Shown one piece after another: positions 52,890 to 64,000 of a stretch of 64,000 nt of DNA (the first letter of the stretch is position 1; the number at the start of each line of letters is the position of its first letter). A model generated the notes under the pieces. It did not search any database. It saw only the letters and a program-made list of their open reading frames with translations, and had not been told where the DNA came from. Both the position numbers and the translations under genes were made by a program. The stretch is from Theocolax elegans. Its lineage: Eukaryota; Arthropoda; Insecta; Hymenoptera; Cerocephalidae. Where the stretch lies: positions 60,656,910-60,720,909 of the forward strand of contig CM047431.1 in NCBI GenBank assembly GCA_026168455.1. Reading direction: 5' to 3'.

Positions 52890-55800
52890 TCACGATCTCA
52901 ACCAATCTTCCTTAATTAAATCGCTACCCTTCTCGGCAATCATAATCGTAGCGGCATTGGTATCCGATCTAGTGATCTTCGGCATGATCGAAGCATCTAT
53001 CACGCGCAACCCCTTGACATTGTGAACTCTCAATCTATCATCGACCACAGCGGTAGGATCGGTTTTTGGTCCCATCTTACAAGTGCCAACCGGATGATAA
53101 AACGGGAGAGCGTACTTATCGGCAACGCATTCCAAATATTTCGAATCGTCGGATAAATATTCGTTACATTCGGTATTCAACCTATTGATCGATCGAATCC
53201 CAGCATTTTTCAAGGCACTCGTATCCCCCAGTTTTTTAATGAACTGGAATCCCTCGATCATGACTTTGATATCGTTCGGATCCGAATTGATGTTTGGGTA
53301 TATCAGAGGATTGCTCCACATTGGATCGGTAGTGTTGAGTTTGATCCAACCTCGACTACCTGGTTGCAACAAAATCGAGAACACTACGATTTTATTGAAA
53401 TAAGGCATTAGAGAATAAGACGAGAATTGTCCAGCTTTGCTGGTGTCGATCAACTTATGGAAAAATACAAGTTCCACGTCTGGCAAGTTTGCCCTCTTCT
53501 CGTGCGAGGTTCGGTGAAACGCACTGACATCAACGACGCTACCGTAATCTTTGTAAATCCCTTGTTTATTGTCCAAAAATTCAAGAACGTCTCGTATCTT
53601 CTCGTCAGCCGAACCAAATTCCGTGGCTGTTCCGTTCAACTCGAACGCCGTCGCGCTCGACGACACGTGATCCTGGTAATTTTTACCAACCGGCAAATCT
53701 TCGATTATTGGAATGTTGTATTCCTTTAGATCATCAGCTGGACCTATACCCGATAGTAGTAAAATTTTGGGTGAATTTATCGCACCTGCCGATACGATCA
53801 CTTCCTTTTTAACGTTGACTCTCTTGACATTTCGGGTGCCACTCGCCACGTATTCTACGGCAATTGCTTTCTTCGTCGTTGGATCGATCGTTATTTTGGT
53901 TACGGTACTCCTCGGCTTTACCGTCAAATTCGATCTTTTGTCCCTGATTGGTCTGATGAACGCTTCGTTCGTACTTTGACTCATCCCGTCTTTTATCGTG
54001 TACTGCCTTCGTGATATACCAAGTTGATCACCGGAATTGTAATCTATTTCTTTGTATCCTAATTCTTGGTATCCGGTTATTAAGGCCTCGGTGTATTTGT
54101 TACTTTTTCGTAAATCGACGGTTAGTAGACCGTCGGTACCGTGATCTTTTGGATCGCTCTTAGGTATCCCCTGAAAAAGAAACAAATTAATCATCACACT
54201 TGTAAGAAGCCCTGGATACGAGCGTATACTTTTACGGGAATTATATATATTTAAATCGTATTAATAATTGAAAAAATCTCATGTTGTTTAATGATTTTAT
54301 TCCTATCTGTATAAGTAACGTAATATATTACAGTATACATATTACATGTTATCTGGTAATTTTTTATGTAAATCTGTGGAGTAACTAATAAGTGAGAATA
54401 GTGCATTAATTATCATGATTCACATTATCTAAAAAGGCTTTCTTTAGGTAATATTGCATAAAAATTACCTTACACGGAAATGCCTTATACTTTCAACACC
54501 GGAAAATATGTATTACCTCAAAAAAGTATATTTTTTGACATAAAAATAAAATTTATGCAAGTTACAACTCATCTAAATCCTGTGACCAAAATAACACTGT
54601 TAATTTTTAATCGATTGAGCTGAAATTTACAGGGTATATTTATTATAATTGTAGAAGTATGTGGTCCTATTTTCAGCTGTATCGCTCACAAATTGTTGAA
54701 GATATGAAGCGTTTTACAATTTCGTAAAATTGATTTATGCACATTGTCTCCAAAAATACTATTCTTACGTGCATAATTAATTTAGACAAAATGTTCCTCT
54801 TAAAACTATAAAACTTTTTCCTATGTACACTTTCTGATTCGAGCAATATTTTTAAAGATACGTACATGAAAACAATGAAAATCTACAAAAAAGCACGTTT
54901 TTTCGTTATAAATTAAAATGTATCATTTTTGTATAAAAAGTATAAATGGGCGAATAAAATAAACATAAATGAACATAATTTTAATCATGACAAGAGCAGA
55001 ATAAGTAATAGAAATTTTTGTTATTTGAAAAAGTCTATTTACTATATAATTACAATATAAATATTGTATTACTAGACGTAAAAAAAGGAATACAATAAAA
55101 TATTTGTAATTAATTTATAGTAAAATAATTAACTTAAATTTGAACATTAAAAATTACAACTATATTAAAAAATATTTTAACTAATACCAAGTCATGCACC
55201 CTGCTAGAAATCAGAAAATTAAAAATCGGTCAATAATAGGTTATTAACTAAATTAACGTATTTTATATCTACTTCTGCTAGCTTGTTACCACTGTTAAAT
55301 GAAACGCTTTTTCCTCTTTAATTCGCCCATTTCTTAGATTCAAAACGCAGCTAATCATTACGATATGTTCATTTAACGGGGTGCCATAGTCAATATTTAT
55401 CCTCCCTACCTTACCGGCAATCGTGTTTATTAGTAATAAATTTGTAAATAAAACAGTATGTGAAAAAATAAGAGAAGAGGCGCCTTCGTTTATGAATAAT
55501 CTAACTGTGTGCTGAATTTCAGATTAAAATTATATTGCGTTTTTGAGAAAAGTCTTACCAAAAATCTGAACCTAACCTCAACGAGGTGAAAATATTTGAT
55601 ATTTTTGGTAAGACTTTTCTCGAAAACGCAGTAATATTTTAATCTAAAATTCAGCACACAGTTAGATTGTCAATAAACGAAGGCGCCTCTTCTCTTATTT
55701 TTTCACATACTGTTCTACTTTTTTATTAATTAATCATCAAAAATTGAGTATGGAACCCCCTTAAGTCCTTGTTTCAACCCATAAAAGATCGGATTATTTG

Positions 55801-57595
55801 ATAATATGGACACCGAAACAATACCTATTTCTTAGCTATTTAAATGACACTTTAAATAGATTTGGAAAATAAATTGGAAATATTGTAAATCTGAATGATA
55901 CTTTAAAATGACTGGTTTAAATGCAGAATTAAGAGTAAATTAGTATTAGTATTCGAGTAAACGATCCAATTTGATTAAAAATTTGGAGCTTTAAGTACAT
56001 GTATGGCCAGAACGTGAAGTGAAAATATTTGGAGGTTACGGCAATCTATTAAATGGACGAACGCAGTGGGAAAAAGCGTTTCATTTAACCTATTAACTGA
56101 TTACTTTTAATTCCTAGTTTTTAGTTCCCATTTCCAGCAGGGCAGGTATAATATAATTTAGTAAATTTACGAATTAAGTATGCACATTAGAGTTTATGAC
56201 TAGATCAATTATTGACTTAAATAAGACTATCTGCAAAAAAATGTTATACACAACAGATAAACATCTTCAGTGCATATTCATATATCCCGAATGCAAAATA
56301 AGATTAATAAGTACTCAGCTTTTAGTTCGATCAGAATAAAATAGTATAGAATAAAGAATAATTTTATTATTAATTAATACAAATAATAAAATAATATAAT
56401 ATTAATGTAAGATTTAATTTTATTATTATCTTTATGTTGATTGTAAAAATGCTTCAAAACTAGGATTCACCGTATACAATACCAATAGAGAAGAAAAAGC
56501 AAGCTATATCAAGAAAATACCGATTCCTTTTCATTATCATAGGTCAAAAATAAAATTCGTATATATTATATGTTTACTCTTCTTCGAATCATATATTCCT
56601 CACACATAAATATATCACCATTGTGAAAAATATAATATTATAAATAATTTGTAAAATAAGTCATTTTAAACATTTTTGAAAATGTGTATATGCTTGTATG
56701 TATGTACTATGTATGTAAACAAGCCAATCGAAAAATTCAGTCAATTTTTACTGATTTGGCTAAAATTTATTTTCATTGAACTTTTAAATATTATGGTCAT
56801 TAATTTTTTAAAATATTTAACGATCGTACCTGGAATGTTAAAGCGTATAACTTTTACATATTTCTATAGTATAGAAGTGATCTAGAAAAATGAATTCTTT
56901 TCAACAAAAACTAGAATAAATAATGCACTGAGAGAAAGAAAAATTCATGACAAAGAATTGTCTTACAACAATATTATATTTCTTCGATATTAACTCTTAC
57001 TTCTTATAAGTATTAAGATTTTAGCAAAATAGAATTAATGAATAAAAGTTTAACTGTTTAAAAATTATTTGAATAATACTTAACTGTAAAGAAATATATT
57101 CATTTGCTCATATTTAAGTAATCAGAAGTTAACCGTTAAAAAAAACGTAGATTGTCTAAAAGATTCCTTTCATTCAATGTAATCATATTTTACATTTTTC
57201 GTAAAGTATTGAGGTTGTATATTTAAACATGCCAATCGTAATAGTGAAATTGTGAACTTTTTATTTCACTTGAATTTATAACTTACTTGTTGTATATTTT
57301 CGGATTTCTTGAAATACGGCAAAACGTCGTTCCATCCCCATCCGGTATTGCCAGATCTCGCCCAATCGTTGTAATCTTCTTTACTACCTCGACTGTAGGT
57401 ATTAACGTTTATTGAACTGCTACCACCCATCAGACGTCCGCCAACACTGTTACATGCTGTAGGATAACGATTGCAAAATTTTTGATCTCTTTGAAGAGAA
57501 TAATTGTAATCGATCGAACTGCTCTCCATTACAGCCAATAATCCGGGAATCTCGGTAATCATTGGTTGCTCGTCACCGGATTCTAGTAATAATAC
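52890..57595 (-). CDS. GMC oxidoreductase (glucose dehydrogenase-like), two 3' exons
   Basis: Minus-strand exons 57595-57287 and 54170-52890, joined in phase 0 (CAACAA/GTAAGT and TTTTTCAG/GGGATA), giving 103 and 426 codons and a TGA at 52890-52892. The family uses FAD to oxidise alcohol groups of sugars or sterols, and insect members are usually secreted. Seen: VLLLESGDEQ just after the FAD-binding fold, GGRLMGGSSSINVNTYSRG (GMC signature 1), VSAGAINSPKILLLSGIGP (signature 2), and the C-terminal active site with histidine in FYHPVGTCKMG and asparagine in DTNAATIMIAE. The 5' exons with the GxGxxG nucleotide motif and any signal peptide are not found between 57596 and the window end. The gene may continue beyond, or be cut. 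The internal intron is 3.1 kb and holds nested transposons. AATAAA follows the stop closely. Confidence 0.88.
54171..55198. other. GMC intron, AT-rich part
   Basis: Non-coding. At about 54780-54920 there is a degraded relative of the ~180-base tandem repeat unit (CCTATGTACACTTTCTG, AAAAGCACGTTTTTTCGTTA). Confidence 0.5.
55199..56142. mobile_element. CCC-TIR family element with a nested TTAA MITE
   Basis: Ends CCCTGCTAGAAATCAG and, inward from the right, CCCTGCTGGAAATGGG, with CA duplicated at 55197-55198 and 56143-56144. The motif TGAAACGCTTTTTC lies at 55300-55313 and its inverse at 56070-56083. A complete TTAA MITE (55373-55764) sits inside; without it the element is about 555 bases. Confidence 0.8.
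55373..55764. mobile_element. TTAA-flanked MITE, native copy, nested
   Basis: 392 bases, TTAA at 55373-55376 and 55761-55764. The left end is CGGGGTGCCATAGTC and the right end reads inward GGGGGTTCCATACTC, the opposite orientation to 37155-37546. Confidence 0.85.
56145..57286. other. GMC intron, remaining AT-rich part
   Basis: No repeat or exon recognised. Confidence 0.4.
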
Positions 57596-57938
57596 CTGCA
57601 ATAAGTTCAATCTTCGTTTAAGATGTATGTTATATTTATTAGATTTTTAAGGGAATGTCAAAATGTGAAGCTTGATCATACGAATTACAGGCTTCTATAC
57701 GACTTGTAATGTTTTCTCTTTACTATTCATGTGTCGTAAAATAAGTTTCAGTCGAGATGACGAAAGCTGAGACAAAATATTATGAAAATTTTGTTAAATT
57801 TAAAAGAACTTTTTTTCATAATTAATAATTGTACCACATAGGTTGCGCCATACCGTAGATTCCGTTTTTATCGAAATCTTCATCTTGAATTTCCAATTGG
57901 TTATTCACTGTCGCGATGAAGATTTAACTATATATTTT

Positions 57939-58269
57939 ATTGTTACCGACCGAGCAACAGTGGTTAATCTTTAAATTTATTCGATAAAATCTACTATTTT
58001 GTATGCAACATCCAAATATAAAATATAAAAGCAATAGGTAATTCAAAGATACGTTATTATGCAAAGTTTCACGTTTAACAAACACGTTTAAAAAAATTTT
58101 TACGGAAAATTAGATATTTCCGGTGCAAACACCCTTTAAACGTCCTATTGAAGTGTATTTGAACATTTGAAAATTCGTAGAAGAATAAATTATCCGAAAA
58201 TCTAGTGCTTATTAATACTATTAAATATACGTAATAATTAACCTACTATCATGCTTGGTCGGTAACAAT
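57939..58269. mobile_element. small TIR element (MITE), 331 bases
   Basis: Terminal inverted repeats ATTGTTACCGACCGAGCA at the left and, inward from the right, ATTGTTACCGACCAAGCA. Interior AT-rich and non-coding. Target duplication unclear. Confidence 0.6.
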
Positions 58270-58544
58270 GTCAAACTGTCAGATATATACCCACCCCCTT
58301 AAGACAATTATTCCCAAGATATTAGTTTTACAAAATTGTGTTTTAGTTATATAATTGTTATTTGATTATAAATAAGTAAGAGTTCGTTTTTTTTCGTACA
58401 ATTATCTAGAGCAAGAATAATTTTTTTGAATACATTAACTGAAAATATTGCTACTTTTAATTTGTAATTTTCACCCTCCATTGTTGAATTAGTAATTAGT
58501 CGATTGTTGAGGGTCAATAATAAATAAATCCAATTTATTTATGT

Positions 58545-58595
58545 GAGTGCACAACGTTTCGTCTGCTAGGTTTGCAGACCTCTTCAGATGCTGAA
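58545..58595 (-). ncRNA. hammerhead ribozyme-like motif of the Penelope-like element
   Basis: The minus strand reads CTGAAGA, stem II GGTCTGC / GCAGAC around AAACCTA, then GAAAC directly followed by GTT (cleavage-type GUH). Flanking CCAATAAATT and AATAAATTGG (to about 58527 and 58602) can pair as stem I. The nearly absent stem III is the Penelope type. Activity not shown. Confidence 0.65.
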
Positions 58596-58861
58596 TTTAT
58601 TGGACAAAATTATAAATATTTATATAAAATTTTACAATACTTGTGAATTAAACATTAAATTTTACATTAATAATGAATATAATGTTACAGTCCAAGTGAG
58701 CTTCGTCGAATAACATTTGATACGAAATCAACGAGTATTTACACAAAAACAAAGTAGGTGTGTGTTTACAAACTATACGTCATAGTTTGTGTACATTAGT
58801 CTCTTTAAACTATATTTATAACATTTCTATATTGACAGTTTAAATGTTGAGTATCTTCTAT

Positions 58862-59438
58862 TCAGTTAATCGTCGAATTATGATGATTGATATGTAACAT
58901 TTCCGAAATGAGTCTTTTTTTATAACAAGATTCTTTATCTATTATTTTTGCATCTTCCCAGTTAAAATTGTGATTTACGTTATTTAAAATATGTGCAGTA
59001 ACAACGGCTTCTGGATTTTTATTGTTCTGATATTCTTTTATTCGATTTTTTAGGCAGCGTTTTGTTTCTCCAGTATAAATAGCCGGGCATTTAATACAAG
59101 ATAACTTGTAAACTACCCCTGTCTCCTCCCATTTTGATGTTTTGTCTTTGTCTAATTTTATAATAGTATCAAGTTTGTGATTAATTGATGAAATAGTGTT
59201 AATATTATATTTTCTTAGCATTCGGGAACATTTATTGAAAAACTCTTTATTATAAGATAGTGATATGGTACATATTGGGATTTTTTTTATCTATTTTAAC
59301 ATTGTTTTTGATTGTACTATTGCTTTTTCTTTTATTTATTGCTGTATTTATAAATTCAATAGGATAATAATTGCTTTTTAGTATTTCTGTAATAATATTT
59401 AGATTCTCTTTATGAAACTGTTTTTGTGACAATACCAT
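58862..59438 (-). pseudogene. Penelope-like polyprotein C-terminal part (linker and GIY-YIG endonuclease)
   Basis: Two frames: 59438-59250 (linker) and 59221-58862. The second holds GVVYKLSCIKCPAIYTGETK, the GIY-YIG core with its CxxC insertion typical of Penelope endonucleases, then RCLKNRIKEY (catalytic arginine) and HNFNWEDAKIIDKES with the late glutamate. A frameshift or stop separates the two frames near 59230. No reverse transcriptase motifs upstream. Confidence 0.82.
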
Positions 59439-59472
59439 TGCCCTATGTTAAAGAGACTAATGCACACAAACT

Positions 59473-59699
59473 CCCTAGTAGAAATCGAATCCATTTCAGT
59501 CCATTTATGAAACGCTTTTTCTCGCATTTCTTGGCGAGTACCAAGCCATTTCATCAAAATCGCTACAAACTGGCTAGGAAATCGTAGAAAAAGCGTTTCA
59601 AAAATGGGCCAAAATGGATTCGAATTTTACCAAGACATGTTGATAAATCATAAAAATGGCCGAAAAATGGTCGAATAATGGATTGGATTTCTACTAGGG
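59473..59699. mobile_element. CCC-TIR family element, compact 227-base form
   Basis: CCCTAGTAGAAATCGAATCC at the left and CCCTAGTAGAAATCCAATCC inward from the right, with CT duplicated at 59471-59472 and 59700-59701. TGAAACGCTTTTTC lies at 59508-59521 and its inverse at 59587-59600. It interrupts the Penelope tail copy and is therefore younger than it. Confidence 0.85.
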
Positions 59700-59845
59700 C
59701 TACCTTGTTTTTTTATAAATACTCGTTGATTTCGTATCACATGTTATTTGACGAAGCTCTCTTGGGCTGTAACATTATATTCATTATTAAGGTAAAATTT
59801 AATTTTTAATTCACAAGTATTGTAAAATTTGATATAAATATTTAA

Positions 59846-60178
59846 GGTAGTTGTCCCAGTTCTCGATATTGATCCAATTGTCGATAATATGTATGAGTAT
59901 TTAGTTTATATATAATTAAATATGTATAAAAAGTAATAATAAAATTATTTTAAGTAAGAGATACTAATGTAGAACCAATGTTCATAATTAAAATTTTCGC
60001 GCCTTGCTGCGATTGAACAAAAAAAAAGATAGTTCAGTCAGTTTTGTTGAAAACGACGTATTTCGCCATCTTCCTTACGCGTGAAACTAAGGACATGCGA
60101 GCACAAAAAGTGTTGTTTTATTACAATTTTAATGTCTGAGGTAGTCCAGACCATTTCAGACTTATTAATAAACGTGCT
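59846..60178. other. upstream region of the pogo-derived gene
   Basis: Non-coding. It contains GTCCCAGTTCTCGATATTG at about 59856 and a similar inverted TATCGAGAATCCCGTACC at about 60239 in intron 1. These could be subterminal repeats of a pogo element, but no second end is visible in the window. The promoter was not identified. Confidence 0.4.
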
Positions 60179-63100
60179 ATGAAGAATCAAAAGAAGGTAA
60201 GACTATATTTTATTATTTAAAATAAATTTAATTACGGTATCGAGAATCCCGTACCAAATTTTGTACGTTGCCTAATTTTCGATAACTTTAAGAAAGTTAT
60301 AATATTGATATAAATTTAATTTATTTTATGCATATATGTCTAATAGTGTATATTTAGACGTTTTTAATCTTTACTTTATAAATTAAAAGTTTTTTTTTGA
60401 TAAAAGAGATTTTAAAAAGGTTAATGTAACATAACCTGTATTTTTACAGAGGAAAGCTAGTACTGCCTATTCGGTTGTTGACGTTCAAAAGGCATTGGAT
60501 GCTGTTAAGAAAGGAGCATCGATACTCGCTGCCAGTAAATCTTACAATGTACCCTATGCTACACTTCATTCAAGGGTAAAAGGAAAATATCCAATTGAAG
60601 CGAAGCGAGGACCTTCCACAGTTTTAAGTAGCGATGAAGAAAAGGAGTTAGTTCGATGGATTTTGAACCTCAGTAAATGTGGCTTTCCAGCTACAAAGGA
60701 AGTTTTATTAAATTCTGTTCAACAATTTATCATAAAAACAGGAAGATGTACACCGTTTACCAATGGAAGGCCTTCACGGCATTGGTATCAGGCTTTTCTT
60801 AAAAGAAATTCTGAATTATCTGAAAAAGTTTGTCAAAACTTAAATAAAGCTAGAGCAAGTGTCAGTGAAAAGAATATAAGAGAGTGGTTTACTCAAATAT
60901 ATGACTATCTTGGATCAAGGAACGTTAGTGATATTACTGCTGAAAGAGTTTTTAATATTGACGAGTCAGCATTTTGTTTAAATCCAAAGAATGGAAAAGT
61001 TTTAGTTCGTCGAGGAGAAAAAGCTTGTTACAATGTTTGTGGTAATGAGAAAGAATGTTACACAGCTTTGATAGGTGGTAACGCTGCTGGTATGTTACTC
61101 CCAACAATGATTATATACAAGCAAGAAAGGATTTCATCGGATATTGTAAATAATTTTCCAGATGATTTTATTATTGGGAGAAGTGAAAGTGGATGGATGA
61201 CTAGCGAAACATTTTTTTCCTACATTGCAAATCATATGTATGAGTGGTGCATTAGTAACAATATAAATTTTCCAATTTTGCTATTTGTTGATGGACACAG
61301 TTCTCACCTTACAAAAGGTTTAAGTGATTTTTGCTCAGAGCATAACATTGAATTGATTGCACTCTTTCCTAACGCAACACACATAATGCAACCAATGGAT
61401 GTTGCTTTATTTCATCCGCTGAAAAGCTCTTATAGAGAAGCTGTAAGAAGTTGGAGAATGGAGCACGATGGTGTAGCTTTAACAAAACCTTACTTTGCCA
61501 GTGTATTAAAAACAGCTCTACTTAGTTTAGATACAAAAGAAATTTTCAAGAATAGTTTCCGACGATGTGGCCTTTTTCCTTTTTCACCTGACAGCATCAA
61601 TTATAATAAACTGATAACTTTCAATGATGGTGAGGCAAGTAATGTAACTGACCCTAAAGAAAGCACGAATTTTCTTAGTGTAGAATCATCTCAAGATTTA
61701 TTATCTCAAATAGAATCGAATATAAGTTCAGATGTATTGCAGAAGTTTAAAAATAATGAGTCTGAAGAATGGATTGGTGACATAGAATATAAAGAGCTTT
61801 ATAATTTCTGGCAAAGTTTCAAGAATACTAAATTTGTTAAAGCATGTAACAATGAAAAAGATAATGAAAATGTTAGTAGTAATTTAGATTTGTTAGAAGG
61901 AAATTCTCAAGTATTTGATGATAATAGTGTAGTTATTGAAGAATTAGAAGTAGATGATTCAAACAGTATCAGTTTTTCTCAAGATACAGAAGTGCTAGTC
62001 ATTGCCGTTAACAACTCTGTTAACTTAGAAGATAATTTAAAGTATCAAAATATTTATGAAAAGGTAATTTGTATAAATAAAAATAATTTAAGAAGTATTA
62101 GAATTATACTTAATCAATAATTGTTTCTTTTGGCAGTTATTAAAATGTTTTTAGAATATATAATAATGAATATACTTCTTAAATCATAAATAATTCAAAT
62201 TTAGCATTTAAATCTAATTATAAAACAATTTACCTTCAATTTATCGATATAAATATAGGTATCTTGTACTTTTATAAATGAAAATGCTGTAGATTGGAAT
62301 ATAGTAGATAAACTTAGTTCTAACTCTTGTTCTAATAATACACTTCTAAAACGTGGTAAAACAGACCTAGCAGAAAGTTCACCATGTAATGAGCACTTTG
62401 GTAAGTCCATAACTTATATTAATTATATTTTTATTTCAAAATTTAAATCATTCATTTAATATTAAATTATTATTTTTGCAGTAAAAGCAGTCAATTCTAA
62501 TATCTCTTCGGATGGACAAGCAGTTGACATGTTCAAATTTGTTTCGCTGACAACTGAAACTGCACATACTATTTCTAATATTCCTTCGGACACATTACAT
62601 AGCTCATCGTATAAGCTTGAAGCCAATGAATCAGCAACTACAACTTGTGACTTCAATACGAACACTGATACATCACTTCAAAGTACGTATAAATATTGTT
62701 TTAACACATCTGTACAGCGTACATAAAATGATAATATAATTTAAATATTGATTTAATAATTAATTAATATTTTAAAAATAGATTATGGTACCTATGGAAT
62801 AAGTCTTTCTGCGAACTCACCATGTACTCCAGCGTATAAACCTGAAAGAAGCATCTCAGCAAATACAAGTTTTCAACTTGTTACGAACACTGTGGTAACC
62901 CTTCCAAGTATGTAAAAAGACTATTTAAACATATCTACTAAACATCTTGCAATTATTGTATAACTCTTAATTAATTTCATGTCATTTTTATTTTAAAAAT
63001 AGATTCCGAGTCTTCTTCAAATGATAAACCCATCGACTTAACTAAAAATCATACATTGACAACTGAAGACACACTGCCAATGTCAAACATTATGATTAAT

Positions 63101-63800
63101 AAACATAAGGAAAAAAATTCAGTACCTGTACCCTCTACAAGTTGTACTATTCCAATTTCAGGTGTGTTTAATAATATTAGTTATTTAAATATGTTATTGT
63201 ATATGTAAATTACATATATATGTGAATAATTATGATTTTTAAAATTTAGACGCTACTCCCAAAATACAATCAGAGCTTAGAAGAGGTAAAATCACCGATT
63301 TCTTATATTTACCAAAAAAGGAAATTAAAGAAAAAAAGAAAAGATTCAAATCGGATTTGCCGTATTCCATAAGTGGTCCTGAATTTCGAGCCATTAAAGA
63401 AGCTAAAGAAAAAGAACAAGAAGAATTAGAACAAAAGAAAAAACAAAAAAAACTTCATAGAGATTATATAGTCAAAATTAAACAAGAAGTACAAGAAAAT
63501 TTGAAACAAATTACACCTAACAAAATAAACGTGAAAAGTCAATTAAAAGAATTACAAATAAAGATTGAAAAACAAAAGGCTGAAAAAAGGTTACTAGAAA
63601 TAGAATTAAAACATGAGCAGCATCATGAAGAGGTAAAAAAATCTTTGGAAGGAAAAATAAGAATTTTAAAAGATAAAATAAATGATGACACTGAAAAAAG
63701 AAAAGAGATGATACAATTAAAAAATCACTTTATTCAAGAGGAGAAAAAGATAAAAGCTCTAAATAAGAGGACACCTTTAGGCCCTTTACATTTAAATTAA
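60179..63800 (+). CDS. pogo/CENP-B-type transposase-derived protein, seven exons, 936 residues
   Basis: Exons: 60179-60196, 60450-62063, 62259-62400, 62482-62682, 62782-62907, 63003-63161, 63250-63800. All introns are GT-AG and the frame is open throughout (2811 bases). Start ATG 60179 gives MKNQKK then RKASTAYSVVDVQKALDAVK. Domains: an N-terminal psq-type helix-turn-helix (about 10-55, ASILAASKSYNVPYATLHSR), a CENP-B-type DNA-binding second helix-turn-helix (about 60-130), and a DDE catalytic domain with all three acidic residues: D177 in FNIDESAF, D287 in LFVDGHSSH, D323 in MQPMDVALF. A Ser/Thr-rich linker of several small exons follows. The C terminus is a lysine/glutamate-rich coiled coil (about 780-930). 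Such proteins bind and may cut DNA at TA targets. It is either an intron-bearing autonomous pogo element or a host gene made from one. No TIRs seen. Confidence 0.88.
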
Positions 63801-64000
63801 TTATATTTTCTGTATACATATTGGTTATTTAGTACATAAGCACTTAACTAAGCCCGAATATTAATTTAACGGAATTCAGCTAATGTTTTTTTTAATTGCA
63901 TCTAGTTTATCTGTTCCATTGTATTAAAATGTTTGTAGCGTAACTATCTGTAATTGTTTTTGCACTGTTTGTTCAAAATATTGCTTTCTTATATTTTTTT
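63801..64000. other. 3' flank of the pogo-derived gene
   Basis: AT-rich; no element end or further gene visible before the window stops. Confidence 0.4.

Larger units (their letters stand above)
58500..59845 (-). mobile_element. Penelope-like retroelement, 5' truncated, with inverted tails
   Basis: On the minus strand: a tail copy (59845-59700 and about 59470-59440, interrupted by a MITE), coding remnants (59438-58862), a second tail (about 58830-58601) and a hammerhead-like motif at 58595-58545. The two tails share TAAATACTCGTTGATTTCGT and TAACATTATATTCATTATTA but face opposite ways, as described for Penelope-like elements with inverted pseudo-LTRs. The reverse transcriptase domain is missing. 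Confidence 0.75.

Noticed and set aside
53185..53979. Plus-strand frames at 53185-53979
   Set aside because: Antisense to the GMC exon, which has clear family motifs on the minus strand.
59856..60256. Terminal inverted repeats of a pogo element (CTCGATA / TATCGAG motifs)
   Set aside because: The two similar motifs both lie on the 5' side of the gene, and no matching sequence follows 63800 within the window, so they cannot be called element ends.

Overview
The window is eukaryotic and almost certainly from an insect, most likely a hymenopteran. The background is very AT-rich. Genes are split by GT-AG introns. The recognisable genes are a FoxK transcription factor, a GMC oxidoreductase, a TIMMDC1-like last exon, a LARP1 pseudogene and an odorant-receptor-like exon. 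The transposon load includes an R1-clade LINE, a Penelope-like element, a tRNA-derived SINE and many small terminal-inverted-repeat (TIR) elements. The host assignment is inference from gene families and transposon types.

Layout. (1) 1-18.8 kb is a giant inverted duplication: about 1061-9905 is mirrored by about 9912-18814, centred inside a small foldback MITE at 9727-10091. Each arm carries a LARP1 pseudogene fragment, a TTAA-flanked composite repeat, a ~180-bp tandem repeat, two SINE copies, a hammerhead-like motif, a TTAAGGGG-type MITE and an odorant-receptor-like exon. Bases 1-1060 are a further inverted copy of about 2030-3135. (2) 18.8-20.6 kb is AT-rich and holds a TA-flanked MITE directly after the last exon of a TIMMDC1-like gene (minus strand). 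(3) 21-33.2 kb is a tandem segmental duplication. Two copies of a GC-rich R1-like LINE (minus strand), each joined at its 5' side to a long (TAA)n array, are followed by a shared non-coding flank that recurs a third time. (4) 33.2-37.6 kb holds nested transposons, including a tRNA-like sequence split by a TIR element, plus foldback elements. (5) 38.9-49.4 kb is a quiet interval holding the complete FoxK gene: GC-rich 5' leader, six coding exons, 559 residues, and a long AU-rich 3' region. (6) 50.8-58.3 kb holds the two 3' exons of a GMC oxidoreductase (minus strand), with nested MITEs in the intron between them. (7) 58.5-59.85 kb is a 5'-truncated Penelope-like element with a GIY-YIG domain, a hammerhead-like motif and inverted tail copies. 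(8) 60.18-63.8 kb is an intact seven-exon gene for a 936-residue pogo/CENP-B-type transposase-derived protein.

The genes do not form a pathway. FoxK, the GMC enzyme, TIMMDC1 and the pogo-derived protein are unrelated neighbours; transposon traffic dominates the window. The strongest observations are: the palindrome whose centre is a MITE with two identical outer ends, whereas two native copies of that MITE have different ends; the intron-containing pogo gene with a set of symmetric phase-1 exons; a family of elements with CCC-type TIRs, 2-bp target duplications and a shared internal motif TGAAACGCTTTTTC; and the LINE copies embedded in TAA microsatellite. The two palindrome arms, and the two LINE copies, differ mainly by 1-2-base homopolymer indels. 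Assembly or consensus error must therefore be excluded before the palindrome is taken as real.
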